Position numbers and translations under genes: made by a program. 64,000 bases of DNA from Planctomycetota bacterium (GTDB taxonomy: Bacteria; Planctomycetota; Planctomycetia; Planctomycetales; Planctomycetaceae): assembly GCA_016872645.1 (NCBI GenBank), contig VGZH01000011.1, positions 1-64,000 on the forward strand, in the 5' to 3' direction. Under the pieces are notes generated by a model. It was not told the origin of the DNA, ran no database searches, and worked only from the letters and a program-made list of their open reading frames with translations. Below, in pieces: positions 33,954 to 42,168 of this stretch (positions within the stretch are counted from its first letter, which is position 1; every line of letters begins with the position of its first letter).

Positions 33954-34367
33954 TCATTCTTGCGACGGCATTCGGTCGTCGTACTCATCGCCGCCGCCAT
34001 CATCGGACTCGAAATCTGTCGAGTCGAAGTAGCAGTCGAAAGCCAGCCACAGACCGCGGGCGTAGCGGAACCAGAACAGCGGCCAGAGTACGCAATAGGC
34101 GGCCAGCGGCGGGACGACCCAATCCTTGGGAAGGTCGTAGCCGAAGTGCAAAATCATGTACGCGACGGCCATCGTTACGGTCGTCTGGCCGTAGTTGAAG
34201 TACGTTGAACCGAGAAAATAGCCGGGGGCTCGTTCGTACTTCAGGTTGCACGCGGAGCAACGCTCGTGCATGTGGAACCAGCCCGAAAAGAGCTTCCCTT
34301 CGCCGCAGCGCGGACAGCGAAGACGCATGGCTCGTGTCCAGAGTGTGGCGGGAGTGCGTTCGGGCAT
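33954..34367 (-). CDS. DUF983 membrane protein
   Basis: The 137-residue protein has a zinc-ribbon-like N-terminus (CPRCGEGKLF, then CSACNLKYER) and two membrane helices (TTVTMAVAYMILHFGY, PLAAYCVLWPLFWFRYARG). This is the DUF983 pattern, a family often near cytochrome oxidase genes. It is convergent with the preceding CPMC protein gene, with about 100 bp between. The C-terminus (DSTDFESDDGGGDEYDD) is acidic. Confidence 0.85.
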   Translation of the reverse strand: MPERTPATLWTRAMRLRCPRCGEGKLFSGWFHMHERCSACNLKYERAPGYFLGSTYFNYGQTTVTMAVAYMILHFGYDLPKDWVVPPLAAYCVLWPLFWFRYARGLWLAFDCYFDSTDFESDDGGGDEYDDRMPSQE

Positions 34368-34410
34368 GAGGCGTGAGGCAGGTGATTTATGAGTGTCGAT
34401 CGTGCCATTG

Positions 34411-34435
34411 GGTCAGCCTGGTAAGACTGACCTAC
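34411..34435. repeat. Short palindrome containing the stop codon of the Nif3-like gene
   Basis: GGTCAGCCTGGTAAGACTGACC forms a 6-bp stem. On the minus strand the sequence is GTAGGTCAGTCTTACCAGGC, and the TAG inside it is the stop codon of the next gene. The arrangement is like the element that ends mrp. Confidence 0.55.
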
Positions 34436-35232
34436 AGAAACTTCACCGGATCGTACTCGCTTTGGCTGGCTTGGACGACCAGTTCGGCGAATCGAGCGTG
34501 CAGCACGTTCGCGAGTTGTTCCATCGCAGGGCGTTCGGTCGCGAAGTGGCCAGGCAGGATGAGCGCGATGTTTGACGACTCGGCTTCGAGACACGAGTGG
34601 AATCGAGCCTCGCCGGTCAGTAGCGCCTCGCAGCCGTGTTGGGCCGCGTCGCGTAGAAACTCGGCGGCCGCTCCGCAGGCGATACCCAACTTTGTGATGG
34701 GACGGTCCAGGTCGCCGACGAATTGCACGGTCGAGACTCGCAGAGCCGGTTTGATCCGCTCGATAAATTCGCGCAGTGACGTCGCGTGCGGCAGCGTACC
34801 GAAGCGTCCGGAACCGATCGGCGATGAGTTGCGGTCGCTTCTGACGTTGGGCCGCAGCGGTTGAACGTCTTGCAGTTCCAGCAGTCGCGCGAGTTGGGCG
34901 TTGATGCCGTCGGCCGCGCTGTCGTAGCTGGTGTGCGGACTGTAGACGGAAATACCGGATCGGATCAGCGATAGCAGCATTCGGCCTTCGGAGGTCTCGG
35001 CGGTCAGTCGCTGAACGGGGCGGAAGAGGACTGGATGATGCGTAACGATCAACTGCACTCCGCGCGCGATCGCTTCGTCGGCGACGTTTGCAGTCAGCGT
35101 CAGGCAGGTGAGCACCGATCGAATTTCGTCCGCAGGGTCGCCGATCAGCAAGCCGACGTTGTCCCAATCTTCGGCAAGTTCTGGCGGAGCGAACTCGCGC
35201 AGAAACGAGATGACCTCTTGCAGTCGGATCAC
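34432..35232 (-). CDS. Nif3-like dinuclear metal centre protein
   Basis: The 266-residue protein starts at a GTG with GGAG six bases upstream, so the longer TTG form is unlikely. It carries the NIF3/YqfO metal-binding features: DNVGLLIGD, VTHHPVLFRP with the double histidine, and LLTGEARFHSCLEAESSN followed by LPGHFATERPAMEQL with the His/Glu pair. Homologues are called GTP cyclohydrolase I type 2 or YbgI-like, and their biochemical role is disputed. The stop lies within a small palindrome. Confidence 0.9.
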   Translation of the reverse strand: MIRLQEVISFLREFAPPELAEDWDNVGLLIGDPADEIRSVLTCLTLTANVADEAIARGVQLIVTHHPVLFRPVQRLTAETSEGRMLLSLIRSGISVYSPHTSYDSAADGINAQLARLLELQDVQPLRPNVRSDRNSSPIGSGRFGTLPHATSLREFIERIKPALRVSTVQFVGDLDRPITKLGIACGAAAEFLRDAAQHGCEALLTGEARFHSCLEAESSNIALILPGHFATERPAMEQLANVLHARFAELVVQASQSEYDPVKFL

Positions 35233-35234
35233 GG

Positions 35235-36674
35235 TCAACTCCAATCGCGGATGGGGTGTCCGGTGCAGATCGGGAACGACTCGCCAAGCAACGGAGCGTG
35301 ATACCGTTGGCTCGGATCGACACCCAGATGCGTCAGCAGCGTGGCGGCGAGATCGGCTGGTGAAACGGGTTTGTCGGCAACGTAGGCTCCAAGTCGGTCG
35401 GACGCCCCGAAAACGTGCCCGCGCGGAGTGCCGCCGCCGGCGACGAGCGCGGTGAAAACGTGCGGCCAGTGATCGCGGCCGGTCTTTTCCGTCGCGGCGT
35501 TCTGTGTGAACTGACCGATCTTCGGTGAGCGTCCGAACTCACCGAGCGCGACGACCAGCGTGTCGTCGAGCAAGCCGCGCTCCTGCAGATCGAACAGAAA
35601 CGCCGCGAATGCTCGGTCAAAAACGGGAGCGAGTTTCTTCAACCGGTTGAAATTGTCGTGATGCGTGTCCCAGAACGGAGATTGCTTTTCGTCGCGAGTT
35701 TCGTCGTCCCAGTTGACAGTGACCAGCGACACGTCCCGTTCGACGAGGCGTCGGGCGAGCAGCAGGCTCTGTCCAAATTTGTGCGGGCCATAACGTTCGC
35801 GAGTCGCGGGCGGCTCGCGATCCAGATCGAACGCGGCGGCGGTTTGCTCGCCGGAAATCATCGAGAAGGCTTGGCGGTATTGATCGCCGATCAGTTGACT
35901 ACGCAGGCCTTCGTTGAGGACTCGCCGCACGTCGTCTACTTCGCGGAGCAGGCCTTCTCGGCGCAGCAGTCGCGCGGCGGGAACGTCGCTCGGCAAACGA
36001 ATGCCGGGAACTGAGAAGTCGGGACGGCTCGGATCGCCGTCGATGAGAAAGGCATTGTGCATCTCTCCCATCAAGCCCCCCGACTGACCGGCGATGCGTG
36101 CTCCCTGGCTGGGAAACATCAAGTACCACGGCAGCACGACGGACGAGGGCATCCCGCCGACCGCTTTTCCGTAACGCATTACCGTCGCCGAAAGAGACGG
36201 CCAATCGTCCGGCGCGAGCGTGTCGGTCGTGCCCGGGCGGCGATGCGGGCGGCCGGTGATGACTTGGCTGCACGCGGTCCCGTGAACCGGATCGCCGTGA
36301 GTCATCGACCGCAGCAGGCAAAGCTTGTCTGTCTGCTGCGCGAGATTTGGCAGCAGCTCGGAAAGTTGAATCCCCGCCGCTGAAGTCGCGATTGGCTGGA
36401 AGATGCCGCGAACGTTGTCCGGCGCCTGTGTTTTCAAATCCCACAGGTCGATATGGCTTGGACCACCGAACAAAAAAATGAACACGCACCGCTTGGCTTT
36501 GCTCGGTGACTTGCGCGGCGCGTCGCCAAACGCGGCCGCTTCACGACGCAGACTGTGAAGCATGAATTCGTTCAGCCCCAGCCAGCTCAGGCCGCCGATG
36601 CGCAGCCACTCGCGCCGCGAGACTCGCGGTGGGAGGGCAAGGAGTGGTTGGCGATCGAGCCAGGACGCGGGCAT
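35235..36674 (-). CDS. DUF1501 family protein
   Basis: This 479-residue sulfatase-like protein of unknown function is abundant in Planctomycetes. Visible features are a twin-arginine-like start (SRREWLRIGGLSWLGL), KRCVFIFLFGGPSHIDLWDLK, TDKLCLLRSMTHGDP, HNAFLIDGDPSRPDFSVPGI, VTVNWDDETRDEKQSPFWDTH, ALGEFGRSPKIGQ and GRDHWPHVFTALVAGGG. The usual partner (a PSD1/DUF1549-DUF1553 protein) is not next to it. It shares a divergent intergenic region with leuD, which holds a palindromic element. Confidence 0.93.
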   Translation of the reverse strand: MPASWLDRQPLLALPPRVSRREWLRIGGLSWLGLNEFMLHSLRREAAAFGDAPRKSPSKAKRCVFIFLFGGPSHIDLWDLKTQAPDNVRGIFQPIATSAAGIQLSELLPNLAQQTDKLCLLRSMTHGDPVHGTACSQVITGRPHRRPGTTDTLAPDDWPSLSATVMRYGKAVGGMPSSVVLPWYLMFPSQGARIAGQSGGLMGEMHNAFLIDGDPSRPDFSVPGIRLPSDVPAARLLRREGLLREVDDVRRVLNEGLRSQLIGDQYRQAFSMISGEQTAAAFDLDREPPATRERYGPHKFGQSLLLARRLVERDVSLVTVNWDDETRDEKQSPFWDTHHDNFNRLKKLAPVFDRAFAAFLFDLQERGLLDDTLVVALGEFGRSPKIGQFTQNAATEKTGRDHWPHVFTALVAGGGTPRGHVFGASDRLGAYVADKPVSPADLAATLLTHLGVDPSQRYHAPLLGESFPICTGHPIRDWS

Positions 36675-36712
36675 ACGTAGCTCACGGTGATGGGTGGCAG
36701 AGTCGGAACCAG

Positions 36713-36807
36713 ACTAACCCGAAGCGCCAGCGAGGGCGAGTGTTTGTTCGCAGAGAGGCCGGGCAAAGCGGGTGAAGCGCTCGCCCTTGCTGGTGCTTCG
36801 GGTTAGT
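36713..36807. repeat. Palindromic element type V in the divergent region before leuD
   Basis: ACTAACCCGAAGCGCCAGCG... and ...CTGGTGCTTCGGGTTAGT pair over 30 bases with three mismatches around a 35-nt centre. A decayed relative occurs at 4696-4789. It occupies the space where promoters of DUF1501 and leuD would be expected; I do not see clear -35/-10 pairs. Confidence 0.8.
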
Positions 36808-36849
36808 ATGGGCTCCGTTTTCGAGAACTTCTAACTCGCGACGAGAATC

Positions 36850-37446
36850 ATGCAAACGATTGAAACTGTTTCTGGGACCTCCGTGCCGTTGTTGTTGAAT
36901 GACATTGATACCGATCGGATCATCCCCGCTCGTTACCTCCGCTGCGTGACATTCGACGGATTAGGCGAGCATACCTTTGAGGATGACCGCAAGCAGGACT
37001 CACGGCATCCCTTCGATGACCCACGATTTGCTGGGGCGAGCGTGCTCATCGCCGGCCGCAACTTTGGGTGCGGGTCGTCTCGCGAGCACGCTCCGCAATC
37101 GCTGTTGCGGTGGGGGATCAAAGCGATTGTGGCGGAATCGTTCGCGGAGATCTTTTTCGGCAACTGCACGTCGCTGGGGATTCCGTGCGTCTGTGCTTTG
37201 CGCGCGGACCTCGAAACGCTGGGAGCTGCTGTCCAAGCCGATCCGAACTTGGTTGTGACGGTCGACCTCGTGGCCCGTGAAGTTCGTGCCGGTTTCATCG
37301 TGGCCAAAGTGACGATGCTTGAAAGCGCTCGCCAGTCGCTGACCACCGGTCAGTGGGACTTCCTCGGCCAATTGCTCGACAACAAAGCTGGCATCGCGGC
37401 GACGGCGGCGAAGTTGCCGTACCTGAATCACTTTGCGGCGAGCTAA
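36850..37446 (+). CDS. leuD: 3-isopropylmalate dehydratase small subunit
   Basis: The 198-residue swivelling domain of isopropylmalate isomerase acts in leucine synthesis. Key motifs are [15 protein letters not shown] (near 18) and [18 protein letters not shown] (about 73-90), which sits over the substrate. The length matches LeuD (about 195-215). LeuC is not in the window, so the pair is split. A glyoxylate-type alternative for the family (homoaconitase small subunit) cannot be excluded without its partner. Confidence 0.93.
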   Translation: MQTIETVSGTSVPLLLNDIDTDRIIPARYLRCVTFDGLGEHTFEDDRKQDSRHPFDDPRFAGASVLIAGRNFGCGSSREHAPQSLLRWGIKAIVAESFAEIFFGNCTSLGIPCVCALRADLETLGAAVQADPNLVVTVDLVAREVRAGFIVAKVTMLESARQSLTTGQWDFLGQLLDNKAGIAATAAKLPYLNHFAAS

Positions 37447-37530
37447 TCCGCTCGCCGTCGAAGTTGGATTTTCTGCCTCGCGGCACGAGACTCACAATGA
37501 CGTTGCCACTTCGGTCGCGGGAAGAAAAAC

Positions 37531-38859
37531 ATGTGGAAATTCGCCCTTCGCAACTTGCTCAGCCGGCCTGCACGATCAACGCTGTCGTTGCTGGGTCTGA
37601 CCGTCGCAATCGCCGGGATGGTCGGATTGTTTTCGGTCGCGCGCGGGTTGGAGCAGACGTTTGACCGGAGCTTCAAGAGCATCCCCGGTTTGATCGTGAT
37701 GCAGGCGGGTGCGCCGATCCCGTTGTTCTCGCGACTGCCGAAGGACTGGAAGCCGGACATCGAGCGTATCTCCGGCGTGCATGTCGTGGCTTCCGAAGTT
37801 TGGATGCGAGCCAACATCATCGAAGAGAAACCGGTGATGGCTCCGCCACGTTTTCTGTTTGGCGTGGATATCCCCGCGCTGATCAAGCTACGGAAAGGGG
37901 TCTACACCGAGTCAATGATCGAGGGACGGTTCTTAAAGCCAGACGATCTCGGTGAGCGAAAGGTGGTCGTCAGCCGCCAGATCGCCGAGGAGCATCACAA
38001 GAAAATTGGCGACACGCTCAGCGTCAACGGCATCGACTTCGAGATCGTCGGCTTATATCACGTCGGTTCGCTGTTGTTGGACATCGCCATTCTGGTTGAT
38101 GGGGACACCTTGCGAAACCTCGGCTGGTTCGATCCGCAGGCAGTCAGCGGGTACTACGTCGAGCCGGACGGGAGCGTCTCGAACGAGGAAGTGGGACAGC
38201 GCGTCAAAGAACTGTTGCAGGATCGGCCGCTGACAACCGGGTCGCCGATATCACTGCTTGCGCTGGCCGGATTGGGGCAGCCAAGCGGGTCGGGCAAACC
38301 AGAATCGAAGAGCGTCGTCGGTTGGCTGGCCAACACATTCGCCGGGGCCAACTCCGAATCCGCTTCGACAGACGCTGAACCAACATCCGCGTCTCCCAAA
38401 GCGCCGTCGCCGGTTGAAGTTCGCAACGCTTCCGATTTCTCCGATCGATTCAAGGAACTAAGTGAGGATCTAAATTTAATCCTCACACTGCTGACCGGCA
38501 TCGGCATGACGATCGCCGTCCTGAGCATCGTCAACACAATGCTGATGAGCGTCACCGAACGGGTGATCGAATTCGGAATCCTCAAAGCCAACGGCTGGTC
38601 CCCGTGGGACGTGCTGAAGCTGATTACGGTCGAGAGTGCGTCGCTCGGCCTGGGTGGCGGAGCGTTGGGTGTGGCGATTGGCTGGACGGCAACGCAGATC
38701 ATCAACGCTCGCTGGCCCGACCGAGTGAACTTGTTCGCGAGTCCGGGCCTGCTGGCATTCAGCGTCGTCTTCAGCACGATCGTCGGCTTGTTGGGGGGAT
38801 TGTACCCCGCCGTCTGGGCAATGCGATTATCGCCGATGGAAGCGATCCGGCGCGGATAA
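37531..38859 (+). CDS. MacB/FtsX-type ABC transporter permease
   Basis: The 442-residue protein has the MacB layout. An N-terminal helix (SRPARSTLSLLGLTVAIAGMVGLFSVARG) is followed by a large exported domain of about 290 residues with GVYTESMIEGRFLKPDDLGE and VVSRQIAEEHHKKIGD. Three C-terminal helices follow (LILTLLTGIGMTIAVLSIVNTMLM, SLGLGGGALGVAIGW, AFSVVFSTIVGLLGGLYPAVWA). The ATG follows GGGAAG. The partner ATPase is not adjacent, so it probably works with an ATPase encoded elsewhere, as for lipoprotein-release or MacB-like exporters. Confidence 0.88.
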   Translation: MWKFALRNLLSRPARSTLSLLGLTVAIAGMVGLFSVARGLEQTFDRSFKSIPGLIVMQAGAPIPLFSRLPKDWKPDIERISGVHVVASEVWMRANIIEEKPVMAPPRFLFGVDIPALIKLRKGVYTESMIEGRFLKPDDLGERKVVVSRQIAEEHHKKIGDTLSVNGIDFEIVGLYHVGSLLLDIAILVDGDTLRNLGWFDPQAVSGYYVEPDGSVSNEEVGQRVKELLQDRPLTTGSPISLLALAGLGQPSGSGKPESKSVVGWLANTFAGANSESASTDAEPTSASPKAPSPVEVRNASDFSDRFKELSEDLNLILTLLTGIGMTIAVLSIVNTMLMSVTERVIEFGILKANGWSPWDVLKLITVESASLGLGGGALGVAIGWTATQIINARWPDRVNLFASPGLLAFSVVFSTIVGLLGGLYPAVWAMRLSPMEAIRRG

Positions 38860-38872
38860 TCGAGGGGATATC

Positions 38873-40048
38873 ATGTCGTTGAGTTCGTTGCCTTTGAGTT
38901 ATTGCACCAACGTGCATCCGGGCCTGACGGTGGCTCAAGTCGAGCGTGGACTGACCGATTTCACGGTTCCCGCCGGACAGCGATTTGGTTCGTCGCTGGC
39001 GGCAGGGTTGTGGTTGGCTCAGCCAGTGATCCGTGAGTTGCTGGCGGAAGTGGACGGGTCAAAACGCTTCGCGGCGCGCGTCGCGAAATTGGGGCTGTAT
39101 ACTTACACGCTCAATGCATTTCCGTTTGGCGACTTTCACAGCGAGCGGGTCAAAGAGAATGTCTACCTGCCCGATTGGACGCAGCCCAGCCGGTTGGAGT
39201 ACTCGTGGGATTGTGCTCGCGTGCTGGCGGATTTGATTCGCGCGACACTGCCGGCCGGTGCGGACGGCAGCCTCTCGACCGTGCCGCTCGGCTTCAAGAC
39301 GCTCGCGACGGCGGCGGACTTCGAGACGAAGTGCATTCACAACTTGATCGAATTCGCGCAGCGGCTGGCTCGATTGGAGTCTGAGTCCGGACAGACGATT
39401 CGACTGGCCATCGAACCAGAACCGTGCTGTGTGCTCGAAACAACGGCCGAAACGATCGCCTTCTTCCGTCGATTGCGTGATCGCGCGGCAGTCGTCGGAG
39501 GACTCGATGCCGTCCAAAGGCATCTGGGTGTCTGCTACGACGTCTGCCATCAGTCAGTTGAGTTCGAGGATGTCGCCGAGTCGATCGCCTCGCTGGCTCG
39601 CGAAGAGATTCGGATCAACAAAGTTCACATCACCTGTGCTCTGCAAGTGACAAGTCCTGGCTCGAACCCGGCGGTACGCGAGGCACTGGCTCATTTCGTC
39701 GAGCCGCGTTATCTGCATCAGACGTTCGCGCGGTCACCGTCTGGCGAGGTACGGCGAGTGTTGGATCTGACTACCCAGTTGGCTCGGACTCCCCCTTCGG
39801 AGTTCGCCAACGCCGACTGCTGGCGGATTCACTTTCACGTTCCGGTCGATGCCGAGCGGGTCGGGCCGCTGGAGACGACGCGAGCCGATCTCAAAATCGC
39901 GTTGGACGCAGTCACAAAGTTGGCCTATGCCCCCCATTTGGAAGTCGAGACTTACACCTGGAACGTCCTCCCCGGCGGTGACAAGCCAGATCTGGTCACC
40001 GGCTTGGCCCGCGAACTGTCCGCCACCCGCGACTTGCTGGCCCGATAG
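38873..40048 (+). CDS. eboE: EboE-like TIM-barrel metabolite traffic protein
   Basis: The 391-residue protein opens YCTNVHPGLTVAQVERGL, the hallmark of EboE proteins, which adopt a xylose-isomerase-like TIM barrel. Further features are LGLYTYTLNAFPFGDFH, EPEPCCVLET, GVCYDVCHQSVEFED and KVHITCALQV, and a late FHVPVD followed by VETYTWNVLP. These supply acidic and histidine residues that could bind metal. In cyanobacteria and other bacteria, EboE belongs to an ebo operon for exporting precursors; the other Ebo genes are not next to it here. GAGGGG lies seven bases before the ATG. Confidence 0.82.
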   Translation: MSLSSLPLSYCTNVHPGLTVAQVERGLTDFTVPAGQRFGSSLAAGLWLAQPVIRELLAEVDGSKRFAARVAKLGLYTYTLNAFPFGDFHSERVKENVYLPDWTQPSRLEYSWDCARVLADLIRATLPAGADGSLSTVPLGFKTLATAADFETKCIHNLIEFAQRLARLESESGQTIRLAIEPEPCCVLETTAETIAFFRRLRDRAAVVGGLDAVQRHLGVCYDVCHQSVEFEDVAESIASLAREEIRINKVHITCALQVTSPGSNPAVREALAHFVEPRYLHQTFARSPSGEVRRVLDLTTQLARTPPSEFANADCWRIHFHVPVDAERVGPLETTRADLKIALDAVTKLAYAPHLEVETYTWNVLPGGDKPDLVTGLARELSATRDLLAR

Positions 40049-40203
40049 TGAACACCCCATTTTTTCGCTCGGCCTCCGCGCTTTTTTTGGTCCTGTTTCT
40101 TCGCTCGGAGGCCGAGCTTCATTCTGTCTTTAGGTTCGCATGGTATTTTCCCGGCCAGTTTTGTTCGTTATTCGTTTTTTTGACTCTTGTTGAGGGTTTC
40201 AAA

Positions 40204-40392
40204 ATGTCTGTCCTCTTTTCGACGGAAGAGCCAACCGCGAAGGATCGTGCACCGATTCGATTGACTGATTTGGGGTTGGTCTCGCTGGGCCAGGAGTTCG
40301 ACATGGCTGAAGTTGATTGCCAGCCGCTGCTCGCGGCGGACTTGCCGCTGAATTCGGAACTCGAAACACAGAAATCCGCTGGAAATCTGTGA
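40204..40392 (+). CDS. Small hypothetical protein (62 aa)
   Basis: A short open frame from an ATG with GAGGG seven bases upstream encodes 62 residues, rich in acidic and Leu residues (PIRLTDLGLVSLGQEFDMAE, PLLAADLPLNSELE). It ends 26 nt before a strong bidirectional terminator, so it is an independent or last gene of its unit. No family is recognised. The good ribosome site, terminator and AT-rich leader (many T runs before it) are the reasons to keep it. Confidence 0.5.
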   Translation: MSVLFSTEEPTAKDRAPIRLTDLGLVSLGQEFDMAEVDCQPLLAADLPLNSELETQKSAGNL

Positions 40393-40417
40393 CCACGGAT
40401 TAGCCACCGCAAGAACC

Positions 40418-40453
40418 AAAAAGGTCTTCTCGCTCGCGTGAGGAGACCTTTTT
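40418..40453. terminator. Bidirectional intrinsic terminator
   Basis: AAAAAGGTCTTCTC pairs with GAGGAGACCTTTTT around a GCTCGCGT loop, with one G-T pair. The A5 and T5 tails make it symmetric, so it could stop transcription from either side. It lies between the small hypothetical gene and xdhC. Confidence 0.9.
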
Positions 40454-40518
40454 GTTTGGAATGTCACCAATCGCCTCGTTCCGAGGCGACGTCATTTGAC
40501 CGGAGCTTCTGATTCGTC

Positions 40519-41622
40519 ATGCACCATGTACTTCAACAACTCAGCGAAGCGGTTTCGCGTCATCAAGCCGTCGCGTACACCGCACTCGTCGAGACTCGCG
40601 GATCGACGCCGCAAAAAGCGGGAGCGACGATGCTCGTCTTCCCGGACGGCTCGCAAGTCGGCACGCTCGGCGGTGGCTGTGTCGAGGCGGAGGTCAAGCG
40701 TCGCGCGTTGCGACTGCTCGATGCAGGTCAGACCGAGCTGCTGACGTTCAATCTCGACAGCGATTACGGTTGGGATGACGGACTGATCTGTGGCGGCCGG
40801 ATGAAAATGCTGGTCGATCCGGTGCGTGGCGAAGCGGAGTTCAGCTACTACCGTCACCTGCTGGAGCACCTTGCGACAGACCAAGGTTGCACCGAGGCCG
40901 TGATACTCGATCCGGAGAAGGCGGACGGACAAGTCGCCGACCGTTTTCTGCTCAACGATTCTGGAGAGGTGATCGCGACCGCCAGCCAGGACGGCACGAC
41001 GAATCCGCTACCAAATTCGATCGCGCAGCAGTTGCGACCGTTGTCGCAGCGTCCTCGGCCGTATGTCGCGGGGGGCGTGTCGTTCTTGCCGCATCTGCGT
41101 CGCTGCCGATTGGTTATCGTCGGAGCTGGTCACGTCGGCCAGAAGGTCGGCGAACTGGCCGCCGCCTGCGACTTCGACGTCTGGGCCGTCGATGATCGCG
41201 AGCAATACTGCAACGCCGAACGCTTCCCACAGGCCAAACGGTTGATCGTCGGCGAGATTGATGCGGCGCTCAGCGGACTCGACATCGACCACAACACTTA
41301 CTGCCTGATCGTGACTCGCGGACATCAGCACGACGAAGAGGCGTTGTATCACCTCGCCGAAACACCAGCTCGCTACGTCGGCCTGATTGGCAGCCAGCGA
41401 AAGATCAAAATGATCTTCGAGGACTTGCTGCGAGATGGAATCTCGCGCGAGGCGTTGTCGCGCGTGTACGCTCCGCTAGGTCTCGACATCGGTTCGCAAA
41501 CCGTGCCGGAGATCGCCGTCAGCATCGTGGCGGAACTGATCGCGCACCGGAATCTCGGCGAGATTCCCGAACGGTATCGCCGCCCTAGCTTGTTGGATTC
41601 TCTGACGGCATCGCAAACGTAG
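40519..41622 (+). CDS. xdhC: XdhC/CoxI family protein
   Basis: The 367-residue protein has an N-terminal XdhC/CoxI domain (LVETRGSTPQKAGATMLVF, GTLGGGCVEAEVKRRAL) and a C-terminal Rossmann fold (LVIVGAGHVGQKVGELAAAC). XdhC inserts or sulfurates molybdenum cofactor in xanthine dehydrogenase-type enzymes. The structural enzymes (XdhA/XdhB) are not in the window. The stop TAG is followed by CCG, the start of an interspersed palindrome type. The neighbour SixA gene converges from the other strand. Confidence 0.9.
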   Translation: MHHVLQQLSEAVSRHQAVAYTALVETRGSTPQKAGATMLVFPDGSQVGTLGGGCVEAEVKRRALRLLDAGQTELLTFNLDSDYGWDDGLICGGRMKMLVDPVRGEAEFSYYRHLLEHLATDQGCTEAVILDPEKADGQVADRFLLNDSGEVIATASQDGTTNPLPNSIAQQLRPLSQRPRPYVAGGVSFLPHLRRCRLVIVGAGHVGQKVGELAAACDFDVWAVDDREQYCNAERFPQAKRLIVGEIDAALSGLDIDHNTYCLIVTRGHQHDEEALYHLAETPARYVGLIGSQRKIKMIFEDLLRDGISREALSRVYAPLGLDIGSQTVPEIAVSIVAELIAHRNLGEIPERYRRPSLLDSLTASQT

Positions 41623-41632
41623 CCGTCATCGC

Positions 41633-42097
41633 TCAACGGGGTTCCAGCATCCAAAGTAGCCGGCCCTGTCCGACTTCAATGACTTTGTCAAACTCCAGAC
41701 AGGCACTGGTTCCGGGCGAAAACGACACTCGCCCGCTCCTCATCAGCAGCGACGTCAACGAACTCATGATCGGCTCGTGTCCGACCAGCGCGGTCAAATC
41801 GGCTGGGAGTTGTGCCAGTTTGGGTAGGACGTCCTGGCAACCGCTCCCCAGCGCCAACCACGGCGCGATTTCCAAAGTGTGAGGCGGTAAACCGCACGCC
41901 GCGGCCAGGATGCTCGCGGTTTCGCTGGTGCGTCGCGCCGGGCTATGAAAAATGAAACCGGGAGTGACTCCCCTTTCGACGACATCTCGAGCCAGGCGCG
42001 CAAATTCTGATCGGCCTTCATCGGTGAGTGGTCGTTCGGCATCCGGCAGGTGGTGACAGGCTTCGGCACGCGCATGTCGAATTAACAACAATCGCAT
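41633..42097 (-). CDS. sixA: SixA-type phosphohistidine phosphatase
   Basis: The 154-residue member of the histidine phosphatase superfamily begins MRLLLIRHARAEA, with the catalytic RHA motif at residues 7-9. LTDEGRSEFARLARD, FHSPARRTSETASIL and VGHEPIMSSLTSLLM follow. It is close in length to SixA (about 160). It removes phosphate from a histidine in phosphotransfer proteins; the target in this organism is unknown. Confidence 0.9.
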   Translation of the reverse strand: MRLLLIRHARAEACHHLPDAERPLTDEGRSEFARLARDVVERGVTPGFIFHSPARRTSETASILAAACGLPPHTLEIAPWLALGSGCQDVLPKLAQLPADLTALVGHEPIMSSLTSLLMRSGRVSFSPGTSACLEFDKVIEVGQGRLLWMLEPR

Positions 42098-42168
42098 CGC
42101 GGCTTTTCCCGAAAACGAAGAGCGGCCAAGTAGCCGCTCCTCTGGAAGAGTTTCATCGCGTCACAAAA

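Noticed and set aside
35233-35244. TTG start for the Nif3-like protein
   Set aside because: The GTG at 35232 has GGAG six bases upstream; the TTG has none and would overlap the DUF1501 stop.
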